From: JBBQXH01 sp963710975
GTDB taxonomy: Bacteria; Actinomycetota; Thermoleophilia; Gaiellales; Gaiellaceae
DNA: 64,000 nt
Direction of reading: 5' to 3'
Assembly (NCBI GenBank): GCA_963710975.1
Contig: CAVQCG010000004.1
Coordinates: forward strand, 620,001 to 684,000
Positions within the stretch are counted from its first letter, which is position 1. Each line of letters starts with the position of its first letter. The notes under the pieces were generated by a model, which did not search any database, was not told where the DNA came from, and worked only from the letters and a program-made list of their open reading frames with translations. Below are positions 23,595 through 32,404 of this stretch, in pieces. The position numbers and the translations under genes are program-made.

Positions 23595-26090
23595 ATGACG
23601 ATGGTTGCTGAGGAGCGGCACGCGGTCACGCGTTCCGTCGGAGGGCGCGAGGTCCGGTTCGAGACCGGGCATCTCGCGAAGCAGGCAGACGGCGCCGTGG
23701 TCGTCCGATCGGGCGACACGATGGTGCTCGCAACGGCGCAGGGGCGACCGGAGGCGCGCGAAGGCGCGGACTTCTTCCCGCTCACGGTGGACATCGAGGA
23801 GCGCATGTACGCAGCCGGGAAGATTCCCGGTGGCTTCTTCAAGCGCGAGGCGCGGCCCACCGAACGTGCGATTCTGACCGCGCGGATGGTCGATCGGCCG
23901 ATCCGGCCCCTCTGGCCAAAGGGCTTCAAGAACGAGGTACAGGTCATCGCCACCGTCCTGTCCGCCGACCAGATCGTGGGCCACGACGTCCTCTGCATCA
24001 ACGGCGCGTCTGCAGCGCTCATGATCTCGTCGCTCCCCTTCTTCGGTCCTGTCGGGGCCGTCCGGATCGGAATGGACGACGACGACACCTTCATCGTCGA
24101 CCCGACCCTTCCCGAGCAGGAGGCGTCGAAGCTCGATCTGCTCGTCGTCGGGACGAAGGACGCGATCGCGATGGTCGAATGCGGGGCCGAGGAGATCGCC
24201 GAGGACACCCTCGTCGCGGCGCTCGAGCTTGCGCACCGCGAGATCCAGGGCCTGTGCGAGGCACAGGAGGAACTCCGCCGTGCCGCGGGCAAGCCAAAGA
24301 TGCTCGATCCGGAAACGACGAGCGACCTCGAGTCTCGGTACACGGACAGGATCCGGGAGCGAATCGCCACTGCCGGGCTGCGCGAGGCCGGGGCTGCTGC
24401 CGAGGAGATCGAGAGCGAGGTCTGCCCGGCGCTCACGATGGACTCGACAGAGGACGAGATCGTCCGCCGGCGTCAGGTGCGCGCGAGCCTCGCGTTCATC
24501 GTCGAGCAGGCGCGGCTCGAAGCGGTGCTCGATCCCGTCCGACGCCAGTTCGAGGGCGAGCTACGCGCGCTCACCGATGCGGAGCAGGATTCGAAGGAGC
24601 TGAAATCGGCCAAGCGCGACCTTCTCTACAGCAGGATCATGGACGAGGTCGAGCTTCCGTTCCCCGTCGCTCCCGGCGGGTCCGCAGGTGACGAGGCCGC
24701 TGAGACGCCCGTCAAGGACGCACTCACGAAGCAGCTCCTCAAGAAGGCCTCCGAGGCCATCTACAAGGAGCTCGTCAGGCACAAGATCGCCGTCGAGAAA
24801 CGGCGCCCGGACGGCCGAGGGACCGACGAGATCCGGCCGATCACCTGCGAGGTCGACGTGGCTCCGCGGACGCACGGCTCGGCGCTCTTCACTCGCGGAC
24901 AGACGCAGATCCTCACCCTCCTGACACTCGGAACGGCCAAGGAAGGACAGCGGATCGACGATCTCTCGCTCGAGCAGGAGCGCCGGTTCATGCACCACTA
25001 CAACTTCCCGCCGTTCTCGGTCGGGGAGACCGGCTTCATGCGGGGCCCGAAGCGCCGCGACATCGGCCATGGAAACCTCGCGCAGCGGTCGCTCGAGCCG
25101 ATGATCCCCGACGCATCCGAGTTCCCCTACACGATCCGTCTCGTCTCGGAGACGCTCGAGTCGAACGGCTCGTCGTCCATGGGTTCGGTGTGCGCCTCGA
25201 CGCTTGCGCTGCAGGCCGCCGGCGTGAAGATGACACGTCCTGTGGCGGGGATCGCAATGGGCCTGATCAAGGAAGGTGACGACTACGTCATCCTCACGGA
25301 CATCCAGGGTGCCGAGGATCACCTGGGCGACATGGACTTCAAGGTCGCGGGCACTCGTTTCGGCGTCACCGCGCTGCAGATGGACATCAAGATCACGGGT
25401 GTCACGCAGGAGATCCTGCGAAACGCTCTGAGCCAGGCCAAGGCCGCGCGCGAGTTCATCCTCGACAGGATGGCCGAGACCCTCGCCGAGACGCGTGAGG
25501 AGCTTCCGCAGCACGCTCCTCGGATCACCACGGTCTCGATCGACCCGGATCAGATCGGGCTCGTCATCGGCAAGGGTGGTGAGACGATCCGCGCCCTCGA
25601 GGCCGACCACGACGTCCAGATCGACATCGAGGAGGACGGGACGGTTCTCGTCTACGCGACCGACGGCGACAAGGCCGATGCGGCGGCATCCGCGATCCGT
25701 GCCCTCACGCGCGAGCCCGAGGTCGGCGACACGTTCACCGGCAAGGTCGTCCGGACCACGGACTTCGGGGCGTTCGTCGAGCTGAAAAAGGGCACCGACG
25801 GCCTCCTCCACGTGTCCAACGTCGGCCCCGGCCGGCTCGCCCACATCGAGCAGGCGCTCTCGCGGGGAGACACGGTGGACGTCGTCGTCCAGGAGGTCGA
25901 CAAGGCACGTGGGCGAATCGGCCTGAAGCTGGTGGCCAAGCACGACGACGGAGGCGGGCTGATCAGCCCCGAGGACCTGATGGAAAAGGCGAAGGACGTT
26001 CCGCCGCCTGCTCCCCGCGAGCGTGACGGCGAGCGGCGGGGCGGACGCGATCGCGGACCCAGGCGCGACGGGCCGCCGCGTCGCGACTGA
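23595..26090 (+). CDS. pnp: Polyribonucleotide nucleotidyltransferase (PNPase)
   Basis: 831 aa, longer than the usual 700-750. It degrades RNA 3' to 5' with phosphate. Two RNase PH cores (about 15-235 and 400-635, with FTRGQTQIL and DIQGAEDHLGDMDFKVAGT) are joined by an extended helical linker (about 240-395) that accounts for most of the extra length. KH (GLVIGKGGETIRAL) and S1 (GKVVRTTDFGAFVELKKGTD) domains follow, and the protein ends in an Arg/Gly/Asp-rich basic tail. Shine-Dalgarno AAGGAGG lies 7 nt upstream. Confidence 0.96.
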   Translation: MTMVAEERHAVTRSVGGREVRFETGHLAKQADGAVVVRSGDTMVLATAQGRPEAREGADFFPLTVDIEERMYAAGKIPGGFFKREARPTERAILTARMVDRPIRPLWPKGFKNEVQVIATVLSADQIVGHDVLCINGASAALMISSLPFFGPVGAVRIGMDDDDTFIVDPTLPEQEASKLDLLVVGTKDAIAMVECGAEEIAEDTLVAALELAHREIQGLCEAQEELRRAAGKPKMLDPETTSDLESRYTDRIRERIATAGLREAGAAAEEIESEVCPALTMDSTEDEIVRRRQVRASLAFIVEQARLEAVLDPVRRQFEGELRALTDAEQDSKELKSAKRDLLYSRIMDEVELPFPVAPGGSAGDEAAETPVKDALTKQLLKKASEAIYKELVRHKIAVEKRRPDGRGTDEIRPITCEVDVAPRTHGSALFTRGQTQILTLLTLGTAKEGQRIDDLSLEQERRFMHHYNFPPFSVGETGFMRGPKRRDIGHGNLAQRSLEPMIPDASEFPYTIRLVSETLESNGSSSMGSVCASTLALQAAGVKMTRPVAGIAMGLIKEGDDYVILTDIQGAEDHLGDMDFKVAGTRFGVTALQMDIKITGVTQEILRNALSQAKAAREFILDRMAETLAETREELPQHAPRITTVSIDPDQIGLVIGKGGETIRALEADHDVQIDIEEDGTVLVYATDGDKADAAASAIRALTREPEVGDTFTGKVVRTTDFGAFVELKKGTDGLLHVSNVGPGRLAHIEQALSRGDTVDVVVQEVDKARGRIGLKLVAKHDDGGGLISPEDLMEKAKDVPPPAPRERDGERRGGRDRGPRRDGPPRRD

Positions 26091-26103
26091 CCCTGCGGGT
26101 CAC

Positions 26104-27288
26104 GTGACACACTACGACGCGATCGTCATCGGGGCCGGCCCAGCCGGCTCCGTGACGGCGTACCGCCTTGCACGCGACGGCGCGTCGGTTCTGCTCGTCG
26201 ACAAGGCGCGGTTCCCCCGCGACAAGCCCTGCGGAGGCGGATTGACGCTGCGCGCCGTCCGCCAGCTTCCGATTCCGGTCGATCCGGTGGTCGAGCACGT
26301 GGTGACAAGCGTCGAGTTCGGTGTCCGCTACAAGCACCGCTATGTGCGCGAGAGTGATCGACCGCTGATCCTGATGACGCAGCGGCGGCATCTGGACGCC
26401 CATCTGGCCGAGCAGGCGGCAGCAGCAGGCGCGACGTTCCGCGACGCGTCGAAGGTCGTATCCGTGGAGTTGAGCGCAACGAAGGTCGCGGTGGACGTCG
26501 ACGGCGAGCGGATGACGGCGGAGGTCCTCGTGGGTGCCGACGGTGCCAACGGCTTCGTCGCCAAGCGCCTCGATCTCGGCACCCAGCCCACGTACGGCGT
26601 CGCGCTCGAAGGAAATCTTCCGTACTCCGTCATCGGGGAGGAGCCGTACCGCGGGAAGGCCGTCGTGGAGCTCGGGATCGTGCCGGGCGGGTACGGCTGG
26701 GTCTTCCCGAAGGGCGATCACGCGAACATCGGCGTCGGCGGTTGGGAGCGGACAGGTCCTGAACTTCGCGACCACCTCCGCCGCTACTGCAGCGCGTACG
26801 GCGTCCCGTTCGCGTCGCTCGAGAACCTGCGCGGTCATCGCCTTCCGCTCCGCCGACCTGACGCTCCGCTTGCCCGCGACCGCGCGATGGTCGTCGGGGA
26901 CGCGGCCGGGCTCGTCGACCCCCTGTCGGGAGACGGCATGTTCGAGGCGTTCGTCTCGGCTCGCATCGCGGCAGAGTCCGCCCTCGCCCTCCTCGCTGGC
27001 CGCACGTCGAGCGTCGCTCCCTACGACGACGCACTGAAGAGCGCGCTGGCGAGGCATACCGCAGCGTCGTGGAGCGCGAAGCTCGCCTTCGATCGATTCC
27101 CACGCCTCGCCTTCGAGCTCTCGAAGCCGCGCGTCGTCTGGCCTGTCGTCGAAGCGCTGCTGTGTGGGGATCTCGGGTCACCGGGTGAGGCTCACGGCGT
27201 CGCTCGTGGCCCCTTGAAGGCTCTGTCGAGCCTCGCGAAGCTCGTCGGAACGCCAGGGCCGCGGTATCGCGTCAACGGCGCAGCGTAG
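26104..27288 (+). CDS. Geranylgeranyl reductase-family FAD-dependent oxidoreductase
   Basis: 394 aa from GTG 26104. It has an FAD-binding Rossmann motif (VIGAGPAGSVTAYRLARDGA), the family marker FPRDKPCGGGLT (residues about 38-49), a GADGANG motif, YGWVFPKGDHANIGVGG, and a second FAD contact VVGDAAGLVDPLSGDGM. This family saturates isoprenoid chains (archaeal lipids, chlorophyll, menaquinone tails); here menaquinone or another lipid is a guess. It starts 13 nt after pnp. Confidence 0.85.
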   Translation: MTHYDAIVIGAGPAGSVTAYRLARDGASVLLVDKARFPRDKPCGGGLTLRAVRQLPIPVDPVVEHVVTSVEFGVRYKHRYVRESDRPLILMTQRRHLDAHLAEQAAAAGATFRDASKVVSVELSATKVAVDVDGERMTAEVLVGADGANGFVAKRLDLGTQPTYGVALEGNLPYSVIGEEPYRGKAVVELGIVPGGYGWVFPKGDHANIGVGGWERTGPELRDHLRRYCSAYGVPFASLENLRGHRLPLRRPDAPLARDRAMVVGDAAGLVDPLSGDGMFEAFVSARIAAESALALLAGRTSSVAPYDDALKSALARHTAASWSAKLAFDRFPRLAFELSKPRVVWPVVEALLCGDLGSPGEAHGVARGPLKALSSLAKLVGTPGPRYRVNGAA

Positions 27289-27297
27289 CTCCGGGGC

Positions 27298-27303
27298 TAC
27301 CAT
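27298..27303 (+). promoter_or_regulatory. -10 element TACCAT, 6 nt before the GTG at 27310
   Basis: Leaderless-type spacing for the M16 peptidase-dapB unit. Confidence 0.45.
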
Positions 27304-27309
27304 GGCCCG

Positions 27310-28605
27310 GTGCAGACGTACCTGTTGAGCGCGCTCGACGACGGCGAACGGGTCGTGACGGAGCGGCTCGACGGCGTGCGATCCGTCACGATCGGATTCT
27401 GGATCGGCGCAGGGTCGCGGGACGAGGACGACTCGCGGGCCGGTGTCAGTCACTTTCTCGAGCACATGCTCTTCAAGGGCACCCGTTCCTACTCGGCCCT
27501 CGACATCGCCGAGATCTTCGACGGTATCGGCGGTGAGCTGAACGCAGCCACGACGCGTGAGTACACGATGGTGTACGCGCGGATCATGGACGAGCACGTG
27601 GAGACCGCGCTCGACGTCATGACCGACATGGTGTTTGCGCCGACGTTCGCCGACCTCGACTCGGAGCGAGAGGTCGTCCTCGAGGAGATCGCGATGTACG
27701 AGGACACTCCACAGGATCTCATCCACGACTTGATCACCCAGGCGATCTTCGGAGAGCACCCGCTCGGGCGGCCGGTGATCGGCTCCGGCAAGGCCATCTC
27801 GAGGCTGACTCGCCGGTCCGTCGGCGCGTATCACCGCGCGAGATACGTGGGGGACAATCTGGTGGTCGCCGCAGCCGGGAACGTCGACCACGATCGGCTC
27901 GTCGACATGTGCCAGCGGATGGCTGCGAAGAAGGCACCACCACCCGCTCGGAAACCGCGGGCCCGACCGCCGCTCGTCGCGCCGCCCGCGGCGAGCATCT
28001 CCTTCCAGCACAAGAACACCGAGCAGTACCACGTGTGCATCGGCGGCCCCGCGATCGCCCGATCCGACCGGCGGCGGTTCACGGCCTCCATTCTCGACAG
28101 CATCCTCGGCGGGTCGGCATCCTCCCGGCTCTTTCAGGAGATCCGGGAGAAGCGCGGCCTCGCATACTCCGTGTACACGTTCGCAGCGCTCTATGCCGAC
28201 ACGGGCGAGCTCGGCGTCTACGTCGGCACGCGGGAAGAGAACCTCGCAACCTGCCTCGAGATCATCGCCAGGGAGATCGAAGACATCGCCGGCGGCGGTG
28301 TGGGGGAGGCCGAGCTGCACCGGGCGAAGGAGAACCTCAAGGGGCGGATCATGCTCTCGATGGAGTCCACGTCGAACCGAATGACACGGCTCGGCAAGTC
28401 AGTGATCACGGACTCCGAGCTCCTGTCGCTCGACCGAATCCTCGCCGAGATCGAGGCCGTGAACGTCGACGGCGTCGGGCAGCTCGCGGCGTCGCTGCTC
28501 GCCGGCGACCGGCTGTCGGCAGCTGGCATTGGCCCCAGCGAGTCGCGTTTCCACGAGGCCGTCGAGCATGTGAATCCGGCGCTCCTCGACCTGGCAGCGG
28601 CGTGA
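27310..28605 (+). CDS. M16-family zinc peptidase (insulinase/processing-protease type)
   Basis: 431 aa. The zinc-binding inverted motif HFLEH (about residues 49-53, HxxEH), with downstream Glu in EREVVLEEIAMYEDTP, marks an active M16 subunit. The C-terminal half is the inactive-like second domain, with LGGSASSRLFQEIREKRGLAYSV. Typical of the pepR gene next to pnp in actinobacteria. Substrate unknown. The stop overlaps dapB (GTGA). Confidence 0.92.
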   Translation: MQTYLLSALDDGERVVTERLDGVRSVTIGFWIGAGSRDEDDSRAGVSHFLEHMLFKGTRSYSALDIAEIFDGIGGELNAATTREYTMVYARIMDEHVETALDVMTDMVFAPTFADLDSEREVVLEEIAMYEDTPQDLIHDLITQAIFGEHPLGRPVIGSGKAISRLTRRSVGAYHRARYVGDNLVVAAAGNVDHDRLVDMCQRMAAKKAPPPARKPRARPPLVAPPAASISFQHKNTEQYHVCIGGPAIARSDRRRFTASILDSILGGSASSRLFQEIREKRGLAYSVYTFAALYADTGELGVYVGTREENLATCLEIIAREIEDIAGGGVGEAELHRAKENLKGRIMLSMESTSNRMTRLGKSVITDSELLSLDRILAEIEAVNVDGVGQLAASLLAGDRLSAAGIGPSESRFHEAVEHVNPALLDLAAA

Positions 28606-29243
28606 AGATCCTCCTGTTCGGTCGCGACGGGAAGGTCGGGTCGCTGCTCGGCCCCCGACTCCGCGAAGCGGGCCACGAGGTGACCGGCGTCGAGCTGGGC
28701 GAGGAGCCGGTTTTCACCGGGATCGAGGTGGCGGTCGACTTCACCGCTCCTGCCGCTGTGCTCGGGAACGCCAGGAAGGCGCTCACCGCTGAGGTCCCGC
28801 TGGTCATCGGCACGACCGGTCTGACCGAAGAGGGGCTCGTAGAGCTCGACGAGCTCGCACGCGCGTCGAGGGTCCAGTGCTTCGTCGCGGCCAACTTCGC
28901 GATCGGCGCTGTCCTGATGATGCGCTTCGCCGAGGAGGCCGCGCGGTTCATGCCCGCGGCGGAGATCGTCGAGCTGCATCACGAGACGAAGATCGATGCG
29001 CCGTCGGGGACAGCGCTCGCGACCGCCGCCCGCCTCCCCGGTGACGTGCCGATTCACTCGGTCCGTCTACCTGGGCTGGTTGCACACCAGGAGGTCATCC
29101 TGGGCGCACAGGGTCAGACGCTCACGATTCGCCACGACACGACATCCCGCGAGGCGTTCGTCCCCGGCGTGCTGCTGGCGCTCGAGAAGCTGTCGACATT
29201 GCCCGCCGGGCTGACGACCGGCCTCGACGTGCTCCTCGGTTAG
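28602..29243 (+). CDS. dapB: 4-hydroxy-tetrahydrodipicolinate reductase
   Basis: 213 aa, about 30-50 aa shorter than most DapB. It reduces the DapA product with NAD(P)H in lysine/DAP synthesis. The Rossmann motif is abbreviated (FGRDGKVGSLL). GTTGLTEEG, the catalytic ELHHETKIDAPSGTAL (HHxxKxDAPSGTA) and a dimer strand IRHDTTSREAF are all present. Missing length is in the early nucleotide domain. dapA follows after 10 nt. Confidence 0.92.
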   Translation: MKILLFGRDGKVGSLLGPRLREAGHEVTGVELGEEPVFTGIEVAVDFTAPAAVLGNARKALTAEVPLVIGTTGLTEEGLVELDELARASRVQCFVAANFAIGAVLMMRFAEEAARFMPAAEIVELHHETKIDAPSGTALATAARLPGDVPIHSVRLPGLVAHQEVILGAQGQTLTIRHDTTSREAFVPGVLLALEKLSTLPAGLTTGLDVLLG

Positions 29244-29246
29244 ACT
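29241..29246 (+). promoter_or_regulatory. -10 element TAGACT, 7 nt before the ATG of dapA
   Basis: It overlaps the dapB stop codon; gives dapA its own leaderless promoter. Confidence 0.45.
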
Positions 29247-29253
29247 GGTCGAG

Positions 29254-30138
29254 ATGCTCGGCGAGGTCTTGACGGCCATCGTGACGCCGTTCGCGGCCGA
29301 CGGCGCCGTCGACCTCGACGCCTTCAAGCGGCTTGCCGCCCATCTCGTCGAGAACGGCTCCGACGGTCTCGTCGTCGCCGGGACGACAGGCGAGTCACCA
29401 ACGCTCACCGATGCGGAGAAACTGTCGCTCTTCGAGGCGGCGCTCGAGGCGGTCGGTGACCGTGCGACGGTCATCGCCGGAACAGGGTCGAACGACACCG
29501 CGCATTCGGCTCATCTGACCGAGCAGGCACACGAGTTGGGTGTTGACGGCTTCCTCGTCGTGACCCCGTACTACAACAAGCCGCCGCAGCGTGGAATCGT
29601 CGGCCACTTCCGGGCGGTGGCGGACGTCACCGACCGGCCCATCGTGGTCTACAACATCCCCCAGCGGTGCGTGGTCAACATCGAGTCGGCGACGATCTCG
29701 GCGCTGGCGGAGATTCCGAACGTCGCGGCGGTGAAGCAGGCGACCACGGATCTCGAGCAGGCCCGCTTCATCGCCGACGAGACCCGTCTCGACCTCTACG
29801 CGGGGAACGACGACCTCGTCCAGCCGTTCCTGGAGATCGGAGGCGTCGGCGGCGTGTGCGTGTACACCCATCTCGTCGGCCTGCGGGTGAAGGAGCAGAT
29901 CCGGCGCTACAGGGACGGTGATCTCGCCGGTGCCCGGGCGATCGACGACGAGCTTCACGCGGTGATGGACACCCTCGCGATCACGACGAACCCGATCCCG
30001 GTGAAGACCGCGCTCGCGATGGCCGGGCACGATGTCGGCGGGTTCCGGCTGCCGCTGGTCGAGGCGTCCGACGACGAGAAAGCGCTCCTGCGCACCGGGC
30101 TCGAGCGGGCCGGCGTGCTCGCTCCGGCCGCCGTCTGA
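29254..30138 (+). CDS. dapA: 4-hydroxy-tetrahydrodipicolinate synthase
   Basis: 294 aa. It condenses pyruvate with aspartate semialdehyde, the first committed step to DAP and lysine. It is a TIM-barrel aldolase with GTTGESPTLTDAEKLSL, VTPYYNKPPQRG, the catalytic Tyr in VVYNIPQR, and Schiff-base Lys in AAVKQATTD (about residue 162). Its order with dapB and rnj is the common actinobacterial one. Confidence 0.95.
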   Translation: MLGEVLTAIVTPFAADGAVDLDAFKRLAAHLVENGSDGLVVAGTTGESPTLTDAEKLSLFEAALEAVGDRATVIAGTGSNDTAHSAHLTEQAHELGVDGFLVVTPYYNKPPQRGIVGHFRAVADVTDRPIVVYNIPQRCVVNIESATISALAEIPNVAAVKQATTDLEQARFIADETRLDLYAGNDDLVQPFLEIGGVGGVCVYTHLVGLRVKEQIRRYRDGDLAGARAIDDELHAVMDTLAITTNPIPVKTALAMAGHDVGGFRLPLVEASDDEKALLRTGLERAGVLAPAAV

Positions 30139-30163
30139 GACCGGCGTTCGCGCTGCCCGGGGC

Positions 30164-30169
30164 TACACT
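30164..30169 (+). promoter_or_regulatory. -10 element TACACT, 6 nt before the GTG of rnj
   Basis: One of the clearest examples of the leaderless pattern; it sets the start at GTG 30176. Confidence 0.55.
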
Positions 30170-30175
30170 CTTCCG

Positions 30176-31837
30176 GTGCTGAAGAGCGACCGCGTGCGCA
30201 TCATCCCCCTCGGCGGGCTCGGCGAGGTCGGGAAGAACATGACTGTCATCGAGTCCGACGACGGCATCGTCGTCATCGATGCCGGCCTCGCGTTTCCGCG
30301 GGACGAGCACCTCGGCGTCGACCTGCTGCTCCCGGACTTCTCGTATCTGCGCGACCGTGAAGACGAGATCCGCGCCCTCATCCTCACACATGGCCACGAG
30401 GATCACGTAGGCGCGTTGCCGTATCTGTTGCGCGAGGTAGCGATCCCGGAGGTCTGGGCGACGCGGCTCACCATCGGCCTGATCAAGTCGAAGCTCGACG
30501 AGCACGGGTTGCTGCGGGCGGCGGAGCTCATCGAGGCCGAGCCAGAGGGTGACCCGGTCGCCATCGGGCCGTTCACGGCCGAGTTCGTGCGGGTGGCGCA
30601 CTCGATCCCGGACGCGGTCGCCGTCGTCCTCGACACGCCTGGTGGCAGGATCGTCCACACCGGCGACTACAAGATCGACCACACGCCTGTCGACGGATTC
30701 CGCACCGACGTCGGGCGGCTCGCCGACATCGGGAATCGGGGCGTCGACCTACTCCTGGGAGACTCCACGAACGCCGAGCGGCCCGGGGTCACGCCGTCCG
30801 AGCGAACCGTGGGCGAGGCCTTCCGGTCGATCATCCCGCGCCTCGACGGTCGCGTGCTCATCGCATCCTTCGCTTCGAACGTCCATCGCATGCAGCAGGC
30901 AATCGACGTGGCGATCGAGACCGATCGCCACGTGTGCGTGATCGGCCGGTCGCTCCGCAAGAACATCAACATCGCGCGGAATCTCGGCTACATGGACGTC
31001 CCCGAGGACATCTTCGTCCGCCCGGGCGACCTGGGCGAGATCGACCCGGACGAGACGATGATCCTCTGCACCGGAAGCCAGGGGGAGCCCCTGTCGGCGC
31101 TCGTACGAATCGCCTACGGCGACCACCAGAACGTTCAGGTCGAAGACGGCGACACGGTCATCATCTCGGCCAAGCCCGTTCCGGGGAACGAGTTGAAGGT
31201 GCACGACACGATCAACCGCCTGGCGAAGGCGGGGGCTGACGTCCTGCATCAGGAGATTGCACCGGTTCACACATCGGGGCACGGGAACTCGGAGGAGTTA
31301 CGGACGATGATCGCACTGCTTCGCCCGCGCTCCGTCATGCCGGTGCACGGCGAGTACAGGATGCTGGCCGCCCACGCCCGGCTCGCGCGCGATGCAGGCG
31401 TCCCCGCGGAGCGCATACCGATTGCCGAGAACGGCTCGGTGGTCGAGCTCTCGGCCGCGGGCGCGCGAATCGTCGGAGACGTTCCCGCGGGAATCACCTT
31501 CGTCGACGGGCTTGCGGTCGGCGACGTGCGGGACGCCTCGCTCCGAGACAGGCGCCATCTTGCGGAGGACGGGGTACTGATCGTCGTCGCGACCATCGCG
31601 CCCCACAACGGTGGCGAGGTGGCGGCTCCCGAGGTGATCGCCCGCGGGTTTGCCGATCCCGGAGAGCTGCTGGACGAGGCGCGCGACGAGGCGGCCCAGG
31701 TGATCCAGGACTGCCTCGCAGACGGGATCGCAGAGCTCAAGCTCATCCAGGAGCACCTGCACGACGCGGTGGGCCAGCTGGTGCACCGCCGCACCGGCCG
31801 GCGGCCGATGATCCTCCCTGTGGTCGTCGAGGTCTAG
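30176..31837 (+). CDS. rnj: Ribonuclease J
   Basis: 553 aa. A 5'-3' exo- and endoribonuclease of the metallo-beta-lactamase/beta-CASP family. Metal motif LTHGHEDHVGALPY (about residues 70-83), later VRVAHSIPDA and HTGDYKID, beta-CASP segment LCTGSQGEPLSAL, and the conserved C-terminal HTSGHGNSEEL and MPVHGEYRML. It works with RNase Y (39550) and PNPase (23595) in RNA decay. The start is set by the adjacent -10. Confidence 0.95.
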   Translation: MLKSDRVRIIPLGGLGEVGKNMTVIESDDGIVVIDAGLAFPRDEHLGVDLLLPDFSYLRDREDEIRALILTHGHEDHVGALPYLLREVAIPEVWATRLTIGLIKSKLDEHGLLRAAELIEAEPEGDPVAIGPFTAEFVRVAHSIPDAVAVVLDTPGGRIVHTGDYKIDHTPVDGFRTDVGRLADIGNRGVDLLLGDSTNAERPGVTPSERTVGEAFRSIIPRLDGRVLIASFASNVHRMQQAIDVAIETDRHVCVIGRSLRKNINIARNLGYMDVPEDIFVRPGDLGEIDPDETMILCTGSQGEPLSALVRIAYGDHQNVQVEDGDTVIISAKPVPGNELKVHDTINRLAKAGADVLHQEIAPVHTSGHGNSEELRTMIALLRPRSVMPVHGEYRMLAAHARLARDAGVPAERIPIAENGSVVELSAAGARIVGDVPAGITFVDGLAVGDVRDASLRDRRHLAEDGVLIVVATIAPHNGGEVAAPEVIARGFADPGELLDEARDEAAQVIQDCLADGIAELKLIQEHLHDAVGQLVHRRTGRRPMILPVVVEV

Positions 31838-32374
31838 ATGGCGGCCGCCTGGCCGACGCTCATCGAGTCGTACGGCGTCTCGGATGCAGCAACCTCCCGG
31901 CTCGTGCAGACGCTGTATGCCTGCGAGGCCTCGGCGCTTGCCTTCTGCCGCCTGCTCGACGGATGGGCACGGGGCGAGCCCGAGCCGTGTACGGCCGGCA
32001 GGCGGCAGGCTGCCCTCCGCCGTGCGGCCGAGCGAGCCGAGACGGCGCTTGCCGAGCTGGAGCGGCCGCTCGACCGGTATCTCCTCGAGCTCGAGAGCGA
32101 CGTGGCCGAGGGCCGCCCCTGGTACGGGCAGCCGGGTCCCGGCGAGCTCCTCGAATGGGAGCCGGTGCTGCGCCGAGCCGGGGTCTGTGTCGCCCCGCAT
32201 CGCGTCGCACAGGCCTATCTGGAGCTCGCAGTCCTGATCCGTGCGCTCGAGGGGCTGACGACCTCCGTACGGTTTGAGTCGGCTCCCGACCGTGCCTCGC
32301 TGTGGGCCGGCCTATTCGACCTGCGGGAGAATCTCTTCGGCGCGGTCGACGATCTTCGCGCGCTGGCCGCGTAG
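31838..32374 (+). CDS. Hypothetical helical protein downstream of rnj
   Basis: 178 aa. ATG 31838 follows the rnj stop without a gap, so it is co-translated. All-helical and Ala/Leu/Arg-rich, with two Cys (YACEASALAFCRLLDGWA). No signal, membrane segment or catalytic motif. It may assist RNase J or be a local lineage protein; no family recognised. Confidence 0.6.
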   Translation: MAAAWPTLIESYGVSDAATSRLVQTLYACEASALAFCRLLDGWARGEPEPCTAGRRQAALRRAAERAETALAELERPLDRYLLELESDVAEGRPWYGQPGPGELLEWEPVLRRAGVCVAPHRVAQAYLELAVLIRALEGLTTSVRFESAPDRASLWAGLFDLRENLFGAVDDLRALAA

Positions 32375-32404
32375 CCTCGACCACAGGCTCAGGTCGGGAG
32401 GAAG

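Noticed and set aside
24561..25943. 460-codon minus-strand frame opposite pnp
   Set aside because: Antisense shadow of PNPase.
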